Shown in pieces: positions 46,103-56,224 of a DNA stretch of 64,000 nucleotides. Origin of the DNA: Brevundimonas albigilva (GTDB lineage: Bacteria > Pseudomonadota > Alphaproteobacteria > Caulobacterales > Caulobacteraceae). The stretch lies in assembly GCF_023503965.1 (NCBI RefSeq), contig NZ_CP097298.1:186001-250000 (forward strand), given 5' to 3'. Under the pieces are notes generated by a model. That model made no database searches. It was not told the origin of the DNA and was given only the letters and a program-made list of their open reading frames with translations. Every line of letters begins with the position of its first letter. Position 1 is the first letter of the stretch. The position numbers and the translations under genes are program-made.

Positions 46103-46987
46103 TCAGGCCTTGGGCGCGCGGATCAGCAAGACCTGCCCCGCCAGGACCAGGACCAGTCCGATCACGGCGCTCCACCCGAAACACGCGTCCTCGAACAGCA
46201 CCGACACCCCCATGGCTATGGGCGGCGTCAGGGCGGAGATATAGCTGGCCTGGGCGTAGCCGCGATGGCGGGCGAGGGTGAAATACAGGGCGAAGGCCAC
46301 GACCGAGCCCAGGATCGACAGGTGCAGCAGGGACAGCAGATAGGCCGCGCTGGGCTCGATCCGCCACTCCACCCCCGTCGCCACGCCGTAGAGCGCCAGC
46401 ATCCCCGTGCCGTAGGCCATCGCCCAGGCGGTCGCCGGGATCACCGGGGCGCCCGCCTGCTGACCCCGCCAGGCGAACCAGTTGCCCAGCGCCGAGGCCA
46501 TGACCGCGACCAGGGCGAAACCCACGCCCAGCGCAGGCGCCGCGCCGGCCCCCGCCCCCGACAGCTGGCCCAGCGACAGCACGGCGACCCCGACCACGCC
46601 CAGCGCGGCGCCCAGCCATGCGCCGGGCGCGGCCTTCTGTCTCACCAGGACGCGAAACAGGACCAGGTTGACGAAGGCCAGGGCGGCGAAGATCACCGCC
46701 ACCACGGCCGAAGCGACGTTCTCCTCGGCCGCATAGACGAAGCCGTAGCTGACCGCGAAGACGAAGGCCCCCTGCCCCGCCGCGGCCAGGTGCTGGGCGC
46801 GATCCAGGCGCAGCGGCCGGCGGGTCGCCGCGCATCCGGCGAACAGCAGGGCCGCAGCCAGGCCGAAGCGCCAGACGATCGACGCGATGGGGTCGACCGG
46901 CCCCAGCTGCAGGGTTATGGCGAACCATGTCGTGCCCCAGATCAGGGCGCAGACGACGATGGCCAGGATGGCGGCGGATCGGCTCAA
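46103..46987 (-). CDS. EamA-family (DMT) transporter
   Basis: About 294 residues with ten hydrophobic segments in two EamA repeats (for example ILAIVVCALIWGTTWFAITL and LGSVVAFALYFTLARHRGYA). The start is taken as TTG 46987 with GGAG 8 bases upstream; the longer frame to 47083 would overlap the divergent lipoprotein control region. Substrate unknown. Confidence 0.85.
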   Translation of the reverse strand: MSRSAAILAIVVCALIWGTTWFAITLQLGPVDPIASIVWRFGLAAALLFAGCAATRRPLRLDRAQHLAAAGQGAFVFAVSYGFVYAAEENVASAVVAVIFAALAFVNLVLFRVLVRQKAAPGAWLGAALGVVGVAVLSLGQLSGAGAGAAPALGVGFALVAVMASALGNWFAWRGQQAGAPVIPATAWAMAYGTGMLALYGVATGVEWRIEPSAAYLLSLLHLSILGSVVAFALYFTLARHRGYAQASYISALTPPIAMGVSVLFEDACFGWSAVIGLVLVLAGQVLLIRAPKA

Positions 46988-47093
46988 GACGGGAACTCCA
47001 AACGGCAAAGCTCGCTTAACATCAGTGTCGCCTCGGCGCCGCTCACGTCTTGCGCCCGACTGTGACACACTGAACCGAGCCACGGAGACCCCG

Positions 47094-47507
47094 ATGCGTC
47101 ATGCGCCGATGATATTGCCCGCCGCCCTCGTCCTGGCCGCCTGCGCCGCGACGCCGGGGCCGAATGCCTCTACTGGCATGACGACCGTCTCCGTCACCTC
47201 CACCTACCGGGAGCGCATCATGTTGCCTCCGGGCCATGTGCTGACGGTGCGGATCGAGGATGTCAGCCTGGCCGACGCCCCCGCCGTCGTGCTGGCCGAG
47301 ACCCGCAAGCCGCTGGAGGGCGGGCCGCCCTACGCCGTGACGCTGGGCGTTCCCACCGGCCAGATCGATCCCCGCCACACCTACGCCGCCCGCGCCGACA
47401 TCCGCGATGCGGACGGCCGGCTGGTCTTCGTCACGGACACCCGCCACGCCGTGCTGACGCAAGGGGCGCCCGCGTCGGCCGACATCATCCTTAAATCGGC
47501 TCGCTGA
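47094..47507 (+). CDS. YbaY-like lipoprotein
   Basis: 137 residues from ATG 47094 with a lipoprotein signal (LPAALVLAAC, lipobox Cys17). The mature part is a single beta-rich YbaY domain: LPPGHVLTVRIEDVSLADAP and YAVTLGVPTGQIDPRHTYA. Exposed at the membrane; function uncertain. Confidence 0.85.
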   Translation: MRHAPMILPAALVLAACAATPGPNASTGMTTVSVTSTYRERIMLPPGHVLTVRIEDVSLADAPAVVLAETRKPLEGGPPYAVTLGVPTGQIDPRHTYAARADIRDADGRLVFVTDTRHAVLTQGAPASADIILKSAR

Positions 47508-47511
47508 TCGG

Positions 47512-47730
47512 GTGTCGGGGCTGACGAAACGATCGGTCGTTCTGGCCGGTCACGCCACCTCGGTGGCGCTGGAGCCCGAGTTTTGGGAGGTCCTGGACCG
47601 GGTGGCGAAATCGCGCGGCCTCAGCAAGGCCGGGCTGCTGGCCGAGATCGACGCCGGCCGGGGCCGGCGGCCGCTGGCCTCGGCCTGTCGCGTCCTGGCG
47701 CTTGAATGGGCCCGCCAGGGGGCGGATTAG
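47512..47730 (+). CDS. Ribbon-helix-helix domain protein (RHH_4)
   Basis: 72 residues from GTG 47512. The domain TKRSVVLAGHATSVALEPEF then LDRVAKSRGLSKAGLLAEID is typical of the RHH_4 family in alphaproteobacteria. Probable DNA-binding protein. It begins 4 bases after the lipoprotein stop, so co-transcription is likely. Confidence 0.85.
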   Translation: MSGLTKRSVVLAGHATSVALEPEFWEVLDRVAKSRGLSKAGLLAEIDAGRGRRPLASACRVLALEWARQGAD

Positions 47731-49008
47731 GTCCTGTCCTCCGGCAGCACCCGCCCCATGCCCCACAGCGCCAGGGCGGTCAGCAGCGCCGCCGCCGACA
47801 GATAGCCGCCGACCGCCGCCGGCCCCCACGCCTGCGCCAGCTTCAGCGCGACATAGGGCGCCAGCGACGCCCCCAATATGCCTGCCAGGTTGAACGCCAT
47901 CGACGCCCCGGTATAGCGCACCGCCGTCGGGAACGGCCGCGCCATCGCCGCGCCCAGCGGCCCGTAGGTGCAGCCCATCAAGGCGAAACCCAGGGCGAAG
48001 AAGATCAGCAGCCCGCTCAATCCGCCGTGCAGCAGGGGCGCGAAAAGGGCGCCGAACAGGCCGATGCCGATTGTGGAGGCGATCAGGACCCTGACCTGGC
48101 CGAACTTGTCCGCCGCCAGCGCGGTCACGGGGATCAGGGCGGCAAAGAACAGCACGCCGATCAGCTGGACCGGCAGGACGTCGGCCCGCGCCAGCCCCAT
48201 GCCGGTCGTGGCCCATCCCAGGGCGAAGACGGTCATCAGATAGAACAGGACGAAGGTGGTCGTGGCGCCCAGCGTGCCCAGAACCAGCGCCGCCTTGTGC
48301 CGCTGAAACAGGCTGACGACCGGCGCGCGCACCCGCTCGTGGCGTTCCACCGCCGTCTTGAACTCGGGCGTCTCGGTGATCTTCATCCGCACCCACAGCC
48401 CCACGAACACCAGCACCGCGCTGGCCAGGAAGGGCGCGCGCCATCCCCAGCTCAGGAAGGCCTCCTCGCTGAGGCTGGCCGTCAGCAGGATGAAGGCGCT
48501 GGTCGACAGGATGAAGCCGATGGGTGCGCCCAGTTGCGGGAACATGCCGAACCAGGCCTTCTTTCCCGGGCGGCGCGTTCTCGGTCGCCAGCAGGACCGC
48601 CCCGCCCCACTCGCCGCCCAGTCCCAGCCCCTGGCCGAAGCGGCAAAGCGCCAGCAGCATCGGCGCGACCACGCCCGCCTGGGCGTAGGTGGGCAGAAGG
48701 CCGATCGCCACCGTCGACAGCCCCATCGTCAACAGGGCCGCCACCAGGGTGGCCTTGCGTCCCACCCGATCGCCGAAATGGCCGAACGCCACCGCCCCCA
48801 CGGGGCGGGCGAAGAAGGCGATGGCGAAGGTGGCGAAGGACGACAGCGTCGAGGTCAGCGGATCGTCGCCGGGAAAGAACAGGGCGGGAAACACCAGCAC
48901 CGCCGCCGTGGCGTAGATGTAGAAGTCGAAGAACTCGATCGTCGTGCCGATCAGGCTGGCGAACAGCACCCGACCGGTCGAGTTCCTGGGCAGGACGGCG
49001 TCGGCCAT
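47727..49008 (-). pseudogene. MFS metabolite:H+ symporter, frameshifted
   Basis: A 12-helix transporter of the proline/betaine-shikimate group (IEFFDFYIYATAAVLVFP, GHFGDRVGRKATLV, RFGQGLGLGGEWGGAVLL). The frame breaks in the TTT at 48562-48564 (+ strand): removing one base gives NAPPGKKAWFGMFPQLGAPI. The second half (to 47727) is complete. Total about 427 residues. Substrate unknown. Confidence 0.85.
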
Positions 49009-49067
49009 GGTTTCTCCCCTCTTATGCGCCTGCGATGCCCGCCCGGCGGGCGCGTCGTCAAGCGCGA

Positions 49068-51503
49068 TCACGTCCCGCGCGGCTTGGCGCGGGTGGTGGG
49101 GGACGCCTCGGCGGGATTGTCCGGCCACGGATGGCGAGGATAGCGGCCGCGCATCTCGGACCGGACGGCCGCCCACGAGCCGGCCCAGAAGCCGGGCAGG
49201 TCCCGGGTCACCTGCACCGGCCGGCGCGCCGGCGACAGCAGAGCCAGCGTCAGAGGAACCCGCCCGCCGCCGACGGTCGGATGGGTCGTCACGCCGAACA
49301 GCTCCTGAACGCGGATGTCGACGCGCGGACCGCCCTCCGCCGCATAGTCGATGGCCGCCGAACCCAGCGGCGTGGTCAGCCGGACCGGCGCCAGCTCGTC
49401 CAGCCGGCGCTGCAAGTCCCACGGGATCAAGGCGCGAAGGCCGTCCGCCAGACGCGCGTCGGCGATCGTCTCCAGCGAACGCGCGCCGTCCAGAAGCGGC
49501 CACAGCCACGTCTCGCGCGCGGCCGCCAGGCCTGCGTCGGACACGTCCGGCCAGGCGTCGTCCAGCCCGCGCAGAAACGCCAGGCGGGCCCGCAGCGCCG
49601 TCGACTGCTCGCCCCAGCGCAATCCCGCCAGCCCCTCAGCCTCCACCTCGGCGCGCAGGGCGGCGGCCAGCTGGGCCGCATCCGGGGCCCCGACGATCCT
49701 CTCGTCCAGCACGACGGCCCCGATGCGCCGGACCCGTCGGATCACCGGCCGGCCCGACGGCTCGCGCGCCAGGCGGTCCTCGGTCTCGATCAGGCGCGAC
49801 AGGCGGGCGCGCAGCGTTTCCTCGTCCAGCGCGGCGGCCAGGCGGACCCGGTCGCGGGCGTCGCCGCCGCCCAGTTCGCCGACCGCCAGCCAGGTTTCGC
49901 GCGCGAGATGGTCTGCGGGGTCCAGCAGGGCGCCGCGTCCGCTGGCCAGCAGAAGTTCGCCCGGCCGGCCCTTGGCGCGCGCGATGCGCTCGGGAAAGGC
50001 CTCGGCCAGCAGCAGTCCTGGCTCGACCACGCGCCCGACGCCGCCGCCCGCCGCCTTGGCCCAGCGCCCGGCCAGCTTTTCCGCATCCTGCGCGCGCGGG
50101 GAACGATCGCGCGCCAACGCCGCCAGCCGGTCGGCCAGGTCGACGCTGGAGCCGCCCAGCCCCGGCTCGCTCAGCAGGGCGGCGATGCGGGCTCCCGTCA
50201 GGGCGTCGCCGTCGTCCGAGGCGATGGCGACCATGTGCGCCAGCCGCGGCGACAGCGGGATGCGGGTCAGACGCCGCCCATGCGCCGTCAGCCCGCCGTC
50301 GGCGTCCAGCGCGCCCAGGCGGCCCAGAACCTTGCGCGCCTCCGCCATCGCCCCGGCCGGCGGCGGATCCAGCAACGCCAGGCCCTCGGTCGAGCGCGCG
50401 CCCCAGCGCGCCAGGTCCAGCGCCAGCCCGGTCAGGTCCGCCTCCTGGATCTCCGGCTTCTGATGTGGAACCAGGCCGCGCGTCTGTTCCTCGTCCCACA
50501 GGCGGTAGCAGACGCCCGGCTGGGTGCGGCCCGCACGGCCCCGCCGTTGCTCGGCCGAGGAGCGGCTGACCCGCACCGTCGCCAACCGGGTCAGGCCGCT
50601 GGACGGCTCGAACCGGGGCACGCGCGACAGGCCGCCGTCGATCACCACCCGCACCCCGTCGATGGTCAGGCTGGTCTCGGCCACCGAGGTCGCCAGCACC
50701 AGCTTGCGCCGGTCCGGCGCGGCCGGCGCGATCGCCCGGTCCTGCTCGGTCCGGTCCAGGCCGCCGTACAGCGGCACGACGTCCACGTTCGGCAGACGCA
50801 GCCGCTCGCCGACCAGACGGGCCACGCGGTGGATTTCGCCCTGCCCCGGCAGGAAGGCCAGGACGGAGCCTGTCTCCTCTCCCAGGGCGGTCAGGCAGGC
50901 GCGCGCCATCGCCTCCTCGAACCGTTCGGGCGGATTGCGGCCGAGATAGCGGGTCTGGACCGGATAGGCCCGCCCCTGCGCCTCTATCACCGGCGCGCCG
51001 CCCAGCAGGCGCGACACGCCCGCCACATCCAATGTGGCCGACATCACCAGCAGGCGCAGATCCTCGCGCAACGCCCCTTGCGTCTCGCGCGCCAGGGCCA
51101 GGCCCAGGTCGGCGTCCAGGCTGCGCTCGTGAAACTCGTCGAACAGGACCGCGCCGATCCCCTCCAGGCCGGGGTCGTCCAGGATCATGCGGGTGAAGAC
51201 GCCCTCGGTGACGACCTCGATGCGGGTGCGGGGGCCGATGCGGCTCTGCAACCGGGTGCGATAGCCGACCTGGCCGCCCGCGCTCTCGCCCAGGACGGAA
51301 GCCATGCGGTCGGCGGCCGCGCGCGCGGCCAAGCGTCGCGGTTCCAGCACCAGGACCTTGCCGTCCCCCAGCCACGGCTGATCCAGCAGGGCCAGGGGAA
51401 CCACGGTGGTCTTCCCCGCGCCGGGCGGCGCCGCCAGCACGGCCGTATTGGCCCCCGACAGGGCGGCCTTCAGCGGATCGAGCACGGCGTGGATCGGCAG
51501 CAT
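49068..51503 (-). CDS. hrpB: ATP-dependent helicase HrpB
   Basis: 811 residues, normal for HrpB. DEAH-type motifs in order: AAPPGAGKTTVV (I), LVLEPRRLAAR, DEFHERSLDADL (II), MSATLDVAGVS (III), then QRRGRAGRTQPGVCYRLW (VI). RNA/DNA helicase of unknown physiological role. Confidence 0.95.
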   Translation of the reverse strand: MLPIHAVLDPLKAALSGANTAVLAAPPGAGKTTVVPLALLDQPWLGDGKVLVLEPRRLAARAAADRMASVLGESAGGQVGYRTRLQSRIGPRTRIEVVTEGVFTRMILDDPGLEGIGAVLFDEFHERSLDADLGLALARETQGALREDLRLLVMSATLDVAGVSRLLGGAPVIEAQGRAYPVQTRYLGRNPPERFEEAMARACLTALGEETGSVLAFLPGQGEIHRVARLVGERLRLPNVDVVPLYGGLDRTEQDRAIAPAAPDRRKLVLATSVAETSLTIDGVRVVIDGGLSRVPRFEPSSGLTRLATVRVSRSSAEQRRGRAGRTQPGVCYRLWDEEQTRGLVPHQKPEIQEADLTGLALDLARWGARSTEGLALLDPPPAGAMAEARKVLGRLGALDADGGLTAHGRRLTRIPLSPRLAHMVAIASDDGDALTGARIAALLSEPGLGGSSVDLADRLAALARDRSPRAQDAEKLAGRWAKAAGGGVGRVVEPGLLLAEAFPERIARAKGRPGELLLASGRGALLDPADHLARETWLAVGELGGGDARDRVRLAAALDEETLRARLSRLIETEDRLAREPSGRPVIRRVRRIGAVVLDERIVGAPDAAQLAAALRAEVEAEGLAGLRWGEQSTALRARLAFLRGLDDAWPDVSDAGLAAARETWLWPLLDGARSLETIADARLADGLRALIPWDLQRRLDELAPVRLTTPLGSAAIDYAAEGGPRVDIRVQELFGVTTHPTVGGGRVPLTLALLSPARRPVQVTRDLPGFWAGSWAAVRSEMRGRYPRHPWPDNPAEASPTTRAKPRGT

Positions 51504-51646
51504 CGGACGGCTCTAGCCCGGCGCGGGGCGATCACGAAAGCGTCGTCTGGCGTTAACCGCGCCGTCATCCGCGTTGCGCGGCCGGGCGTAGGCCGCTAGC
51601 GTCCCGCCCGACGCAGCGAGGGCTGCCGTAAAACGTGGGGGTAATT

Positions 51647-53256
51647 ATGTGGCGCGTTAAGTCGCTCGACGCGATTCTGGCCACGGCCGAGAAGAAATCG
51701 CTTCACCGGTCGCTGGGTCCGATCCAACTGACATTGCTGGGCATCGGGGCCATCATCGGCACCGGCATCTTCGTGCTGACGGCCGCGGCCGCGCAGAAGG
51801 CCGGGCCGGGCATGATGATCAGCTTCGTCATCGCCGGCGCGGTCTGCGCCGTGGCGGCGCTCTGCTATTCGGAACTGGCCTCGATGGCGCCGGTGTCGGG
51901 CTCGGCCTACACCTACACCTACGCCGTCATGGGCGAGCTTCTGGCCTGGTGCGTGGGCTGGGCGCTGATTCTCGAATACGCCGTGGCGGCCTCGGCCGTG
52001 TCGGTCGGCTGGTCGGGCTATGTGCTGGGGCTGATCGAGAAAGGGCTGGGATCGACTTCCCGGACATGTTGTCGGCCGGACCCGCCTGGTCGATGAACGG
52101 CCTGATCCCGACGCCGGACTTCTCGGTCGGCCTGATCAATGTTCCGGCCATCATCGTGGCCCTGGCCGTCACCGGCCTGCTGATCATCGGCACCACGGAA
52201 TCGGCGCGCGTCAACGCCATCCTGGTGGCCATCAAGGTCGTGGCCCTGACCATCTTCATCGCCCTGACCCTGCCGGTCGTCGAGACGGCCAATCTGTCGC
52301 CGTTCGCGCCCAACGGAATGTTCGGCGCCTATTCGGGCATGGGCATCGTCGGGGCCGCCGCCTCGATCTTCTTCGCCTATGTCGGCTTCGACGCCGTATC
52401 GACGGCGGCCGAGGAAACCAAGAATCCGCAACGCAACGTGCCCATCGGCCTGATCGGCTCGCTGGCCTTCTGCACCGTCTTCTACCTGCTGGTCGCGCTG
52501 GGCGCGGCGGGCGCCATCGGCGCGCAGCCGGTCCTGGCCGCCGACGGTTCGGCCGTCCAACCGGGATCGGCCGCCTTCATGGCCGCCTGCGCCCTGACCG
52601 AGAACGCCGACCGGCTGGTCTGCTCGAACGAAGCGCTGGCGCATGTCCTGCGCGTCATCGGGCACCCGCAGGTCGGCAACGCCCTGGGAACCGCCGCCTT
52701 GCTGGCCCTGCCGTCGGTCATCCTGATGATGATCTTCGGCCAGACCCGCATCTTCTTCGTCATGGCGCGCGACGGTCTGCTGCCGGAAGGCCTGACCAAG
52801 ATGCATTCCAAGTGGAAGACGCCCTACATCGTGACCCTGTTCACCGGCATCGCGGTGGCCATCGCCGGCGCCTTGTTCCCCGTCGGACAGCTGGCGGACA
52901 TCTCCAACTCGGGCACGCTGTTCGCCTTCTTCATGGTGTCGATCGCGGTGCTGATGCTGCGGGTCAAGGATCCGAACCGTCACCGGCCGTTCAAGACGCC
53001 GGCGGTCTGGGTCATCGCGCCGCTGTCGGCCCTGGGCTGCCTGGCGCTGTTCTGGAACCTGCCCCACGACGCCAAGATGGTCTTGCCCATCTGGGGCGCC
53101 ATCGGCCTGGTGATCTATTTCATCTACGGCTTCCGCAAGAGCCACGTGGGCCGCGGCATCGTCGATGTGCCGGAACTGTCCCCGGACGCGCCTCCGGGAC
53201 CGGTGCCGCCGATGCCGGGCGCGCCCGCGCCGGGCTCGGACGAAGAGCGCCGATAA
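51647..53256 (+). pseudogene. APC-family amino acid permease, frameshifted
   Basis: A cationic amino-acid-transporter-like permease with 12 or more helices. The first part (MWRVKSLDAILATAEKKSLH, GIGAIIGTGIFVLTAAAA) ends at LIEKGLG; one missing G in GGG at 52048-52050 restores GLGIDFPDMLSAGPAW and the rest of the protein, ending at 53256. About 537 residues when joined. ATG 51647 preferred over GTG 51635. Confidence 0.85.
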
Positions 53257-53262
53257 CGACGG

Positions 53263-53291
53263 AAGGCGGCCTTCGGGCCGCCTTCTTTTTT
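53263..53291 (+). terminator. Rho-independent terminator after the APC permease gene
   Basis: AAGGCGGCC-TTCG-GGCCGCCTT followed by CTTTTTT. A stable UUCG loop and T-tract, directly after the stop. Confidence 0.85.
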
Positions 53292-53318
53292 GGCCCTTGC
53301 ATCCCTATTGAAGAGGCC

Positions 53319-54017
53319 ATGAGCCAGTCCTCGCCCATCGGCGTCTTCGTCACGCCCGTCACGCCGCTTCAGCAGAACTGCACGACCGTGTGGTGCGCCG
53401 CCACCAACAAGGCCGCCGTGATCGATCCCGGCGGGTCGGTCGATGCGGTGCTGGGCGAAGTCGCGCGGCGGGGGCTGACCCTAGACCAGATCTGGATCAC
53501 CCATGCGCACCTGGACCACGCCGGGGGCGCCGCGGAGATGCAGGAGAAGGCCGGGGCCAAGATCATCGGCCCCCAGGCCGCCGATCAGTTCTGGATCGAC
53601 CGCATCGTCGAATCGGGTCGGATGTACGGCTTGCCGGACGCGCGTCCCTTCACCCCCGATCGGTGGCTGGAGGACGGCGACACCGTCGCCCTGGGCGAAA
53701 CGGTGTGGGAGGTGCGCCATTGCCCGGGACACACGCCCGGCCATGTCGTCTTCTTCAATCGCGCCGCCCGCTTCGCCCAGGTCGGCGACGTCCTGTTCAA
53801 GGGCTCGGTCGGCCGCACCGACTTTCCTATGAGCGACCCGCCGGCCCTGATCCGCTCGGTGGTCGACAAGCTGTGGCCGATGGGCGACGACGTGACCTTC
53901 GTGCCCGGCCACGGGCCGATCTCGACCTTCGGGGAAGAGCGGCGCGCCAATCCGTTCGTCTCGGACGCCGCTCTCAGGCGCGCTCCGCTGACGCGCCCCG
54001 CCAGCGGCCCGGCTTAA
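53319..54017 (+). CDS. MBL-fold hydrolase, glyoxalase II-like
   Basis: 232 residues. Metal motif THAHLDHAGG, then CPGHTPGHVVFFN, QVGDVLFKGSVGRTDFP and the last His in VPGHGP. This is the YcbL-type subfamily of hydroxyacylglutathione hydrolase-like enzymes. Start ATG 53319. Confidence 0.88.
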   Translation: MSQSSPIGVFVTPVTPLQQNCTTVWCAATNKAAVIDPGGSVDAVLGEVARRGLTLDQIWITHAHLDHAGGAAEMQEKAGAKIIGPQAADQFWIDRIVESGRMYGLPDARPFTPDRWLEDGDTVALGETVWEVRHCPGHTPGHVVFFNRAARFAQVGDVLFKGSVGRTDFPMSDPPALIRSVVDKLWPMGDDVTFVPGHGPISTFGEERRANPFVSDAALRRAPLTRPASGPA

Positions 54018-54307
54018 CGCCGCAGCAGCATCCCCAGGATCACGCCGATCCCCAGGGCGTAAAGCGTCGCGCGCTCGGGCGACTGGCGGATCCGCTCGCG
54101 GGCCTGGACGACGCCGTCCTCGACGCCTTCACGCAGGCGGGCCGCGTCGGCCTTTACGGCGCCGCGCAGGGAGTCCGGGCGATCGAAGCTGCGGCGTTCG
54201 CCGGCGGCGATCATCTCGTCGGCCGCGACATCCAGCCGATGGGTCAGGCTGTCGTCTTCCAGAACGATGTCGTCGGGGCTGGCCGGGGCGATGGGGGTCT
54301 GGGTCAT
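54014..54307 (-). CDS. Small protein with C-terminal membrane anchor (ElaB/YqjD-like layout)
   Basis: 97 residues from ATG 54307: acidic N-terminus, amphipathic helical middle (AADEMIAAGERR to ARERIRQSPER) and a C-terminal membrane segment ATLYALGIGVILGMLLRR. Similar layout to ElaB/YqjD/DUF883 proteins, some of which bind ribosomes; no clear family match. It shares four bases with the convergent MBL gene end. Confidence 0.7.
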   Translation of the reverse strand: MTQTPIAPASPDDIVLEDDSLTHRLDVAADEMIAAGERRSFDRPDSLRGAVKADAARLREGVEDGVVQARERIRQSPERATLYALGIGVILGMLLRR

Positions 54308-54366
54308 GCTGAAATCTCCGCTGGTCTGTCGAGCGATCAACCCCCGGCCCCGGCGCGGGTTCCCGC

Positions 54367-54903
54367 TCAGGTGACCTGCCGCTTCTCCAGCTTGCGCGCC
54401 AGGGTGCGGCGGTGCATTCCCAGCCGGCGCGCCGTTTCGGAGATGTTGAAGTCGGTTTCGGCGAGCACCTCGTGGATGCGTTCCCATTCCAGCGTCTTGA
54501 TCGACGTCGGACGCGCACCCAGCGGCGCGGCGGCGTCGCCTTCCGCCCGGCCGAAGGCCGCCTCTATGTCGTCAGTGCTGGCGGGCTTGGCCAGATAGTG
54601 GCGCGCGCCCAGCTTGATGGCCTCGACCGCCGTGGCGATGCTGGCGAAACCGGTCAGGACGACGATGTTCATGCCCGGGTCAAAGGCGTGCAGACGCTCC
54701 ACGCAGCTCAGGCCGGACGCGGCGCCCAGCTTCAGGTCGACCACGGCGTACCCCGGCCGGCGCGTCTTCAGTACCATCTCCATCGCCTCGGGGCCCGCGG
54801 CGACCAGTACGGTGTAGCCGCGCCGTTCGAACGAGCGCCGCAGGGTGGACGAAAAGGATTCGTCGTCCTCGACGATCAGCAACAGGCGGCTCTCATCGGC
54901 CAT
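54367..54903 (-). CDS. regA: Response regulator RegA/ActR (PrrA)
   Basis: 178 residues. Receiver domain with acid pocket IVEDDES, phospho-Asp56 in VVDLKLG, and lysine in YLAKPAS. C-terminal Fis-type HTH ISETARRLGMHRRTLARKLEKR after the usual Pro linker. Global redox response regulator of alphaproteobacteria. The start overlaps the end of regB by 11 bases. Confidence 0.94.
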   Translation of the reverse strand: MADESRLLLIVEDDESFSSTLRRSFERRGYTVLVAAGPEAMEMVLKTRRPGYAVVDLKLGAASGLSCVERLHAFDPGMNIVVLTGFASIATAVEAIKLGARHYLAKPASTDDIEAAFGRAEGDAAAPLGARPTSIKTLEWERIHEVLAETDFNISETARRLGMHRRTLARKLEKRQVT

Positions 54904-56224
54904 CGTCCGTCTCCTCGTTCGGCGTCAGCGACGCCAGCGGCAGGCTCAGGCGGACCTCGCCGCCGCCGGCCGGCGGGTTGCCCGCCTCGACCGATCCGCC
55001 CAGCGAGCGGATGACATTCACCAGCAGGAACAGCCCCAGTCCAGCCCCGGGCCGCGGTTTGGTCGAGGTGTAGGGCTGTCCCAGCCGCGCCAGCACGTCC
55101 GGGTGGAACCCCGGCCCGTCGTCGCGCACGTCGATCCGCAGCACCTCGTCGACCATCCGGGTCGAGATCACGACATGACGCGCGCCCGCCTCGGCGGCGT
55201 TGTCGAACAGCACGCCCAGCACCTGGCGCAACGCCGGATCGGCGATGATGACGGGATCGAAGGCCAGGCCGTCGCGGACCTCGGCGCGCACCTCGCCGCC
55301 GTTCCAGCCCTCGACCACCCCGGCCAGGAAGGCGCGCACGGTGGTGCGTTCGGGCGCCTGGCCCCGCGCCTCGCCCGCGGACATCAGAATGCCGGTGACG
55401 ATGGCCTTGCAGCGTTCGACCTCGGCGCGCATCACCGTCATGTCCTGAACCAGGTCCGGGTCGTCCGCCAGGGCCGGCATCCGCTTCCAGTCGCTCAGGA
55501 TCACCGACAGCGAGGCCAGCGGCGTGCCCAGCTCGTGCGCCGCGCCGGACGCCAGCAGCCCCATCCGCACGATGTGGTCGTGCTCGATCGCCTGCTGGCG
55601 CATGGCCGCCATCGCCGCGTCCCGCTCACGCAGATTCGCCGCGATCCGGGTGACGAACAGCACCAGCAGCACCGCCATCAGGACGAAGCTGATCAGGCTG
55701 CCCTGCAGATACAGGCTCAGCAGCGCGTCCTCGCGCGTGGGCGGCAGGGCCAGCGGCTGGTTGTGCAGCCCCAGGGCCGCGAAACACAGGCTGGTCGCCG
55801 CGATCAGCGCCCAGGCGTAGGCCGGGGCCAGCATCACCGCGCCCAGCACGACCTGCAGCAGATACAGCGATACGAACGGATTGGCCGGTCCCCCGGTCAG
55901 GTAGAGCTGCCAGGTCAGGGCCGCGACATCGAACACCAGCGCCAGCATCAGTTCCCGATCCGACACCCCCTGCCGACGCGCCACGACGGGCGCGCTGACC
56001 AGGTTCAGCACCGCCAGCGCCGCCGGCGCCGCCAGCAGCCAGAACAGCGGTAGCGGGATCTTCATGGCGTAGTGGACGATCAGGATCGTGGCCACCTGCC
56101 CGGCGGCCGCCAGCCAGCGCAACTGGATCAGCAGCAGCAGGTTGCGCCGGTTCGCGCCGTCGTGCGACGCGACCTGCTCGCGCCAGCCGCCTAGCCCCAG
56201 CAGCCGCTCGACGCCCGAGGTCAC
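54893..56224 (-). CDS. regB: Redox-sensing histidine kinase RegB/ActS (PrrB)
   Basis: 443 residues from GTG 56224, overlapping the surf1 stop (GTGA). Six membrane segments; quinone-binding heptapeptide GGPANPF between helices; H-box GLLASGAAHELGTPL; N box and ATP lid FDNAAEAG and GAGLGLFL. A cysteine about 42 residues after the His (VERCKAIV) probably corresponds to the redox-active cysteine of RegB. Its neighbours are the quinol oxidase genes whose substrate pool it senses. Confidence 0.94.
   Translation of the reverse strand: MTSGVERLLGLGGWREQVASHDGANRRNLLLLIQLRWLAAAGQVATILIVHYAMKIPLPLFWLLAAPAALAVLNLVSAPVVARRQGVSDRELMLALVFDVAALTWQLYLTGGPANPFVSLYLLQVVLGAVMLAPAYAWALIAATSLCFAALGLHNQPLALPPTREDALLSLYLQGSLISFVLMAVLLVLFVTRIAANLRERDAAMAAMRQQAIEHDHIVRMGLLASGAAHELGTPLASLSVILSDWKRMPALADDPDLVQDMTVMRAEVERCKAIVTGILMSAGEARGQAPERTTVRAFLAGVVEGWNGGEVRAEVRDGLAFDPVIIADPALRQVLGVLFDNAAEAGARHVVISTRMVDEVLRIDVRDDGPGFHPDVLARLGQPYTSTKPRPGAGLGLFLLVNVIRSLGGSVEAGNPPAGGGEVRLSLPLASLTPNEETDDGR

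Noticed and set aside
47706..51599. A 1,297-codon open frame antisense to hrpB and the MFS gene
   Set aside because: It is a shadow of GC-rich codons on the other strand; hrpB has full helicase motifs while this frame is low-complexity Arg/Gln/Gly.
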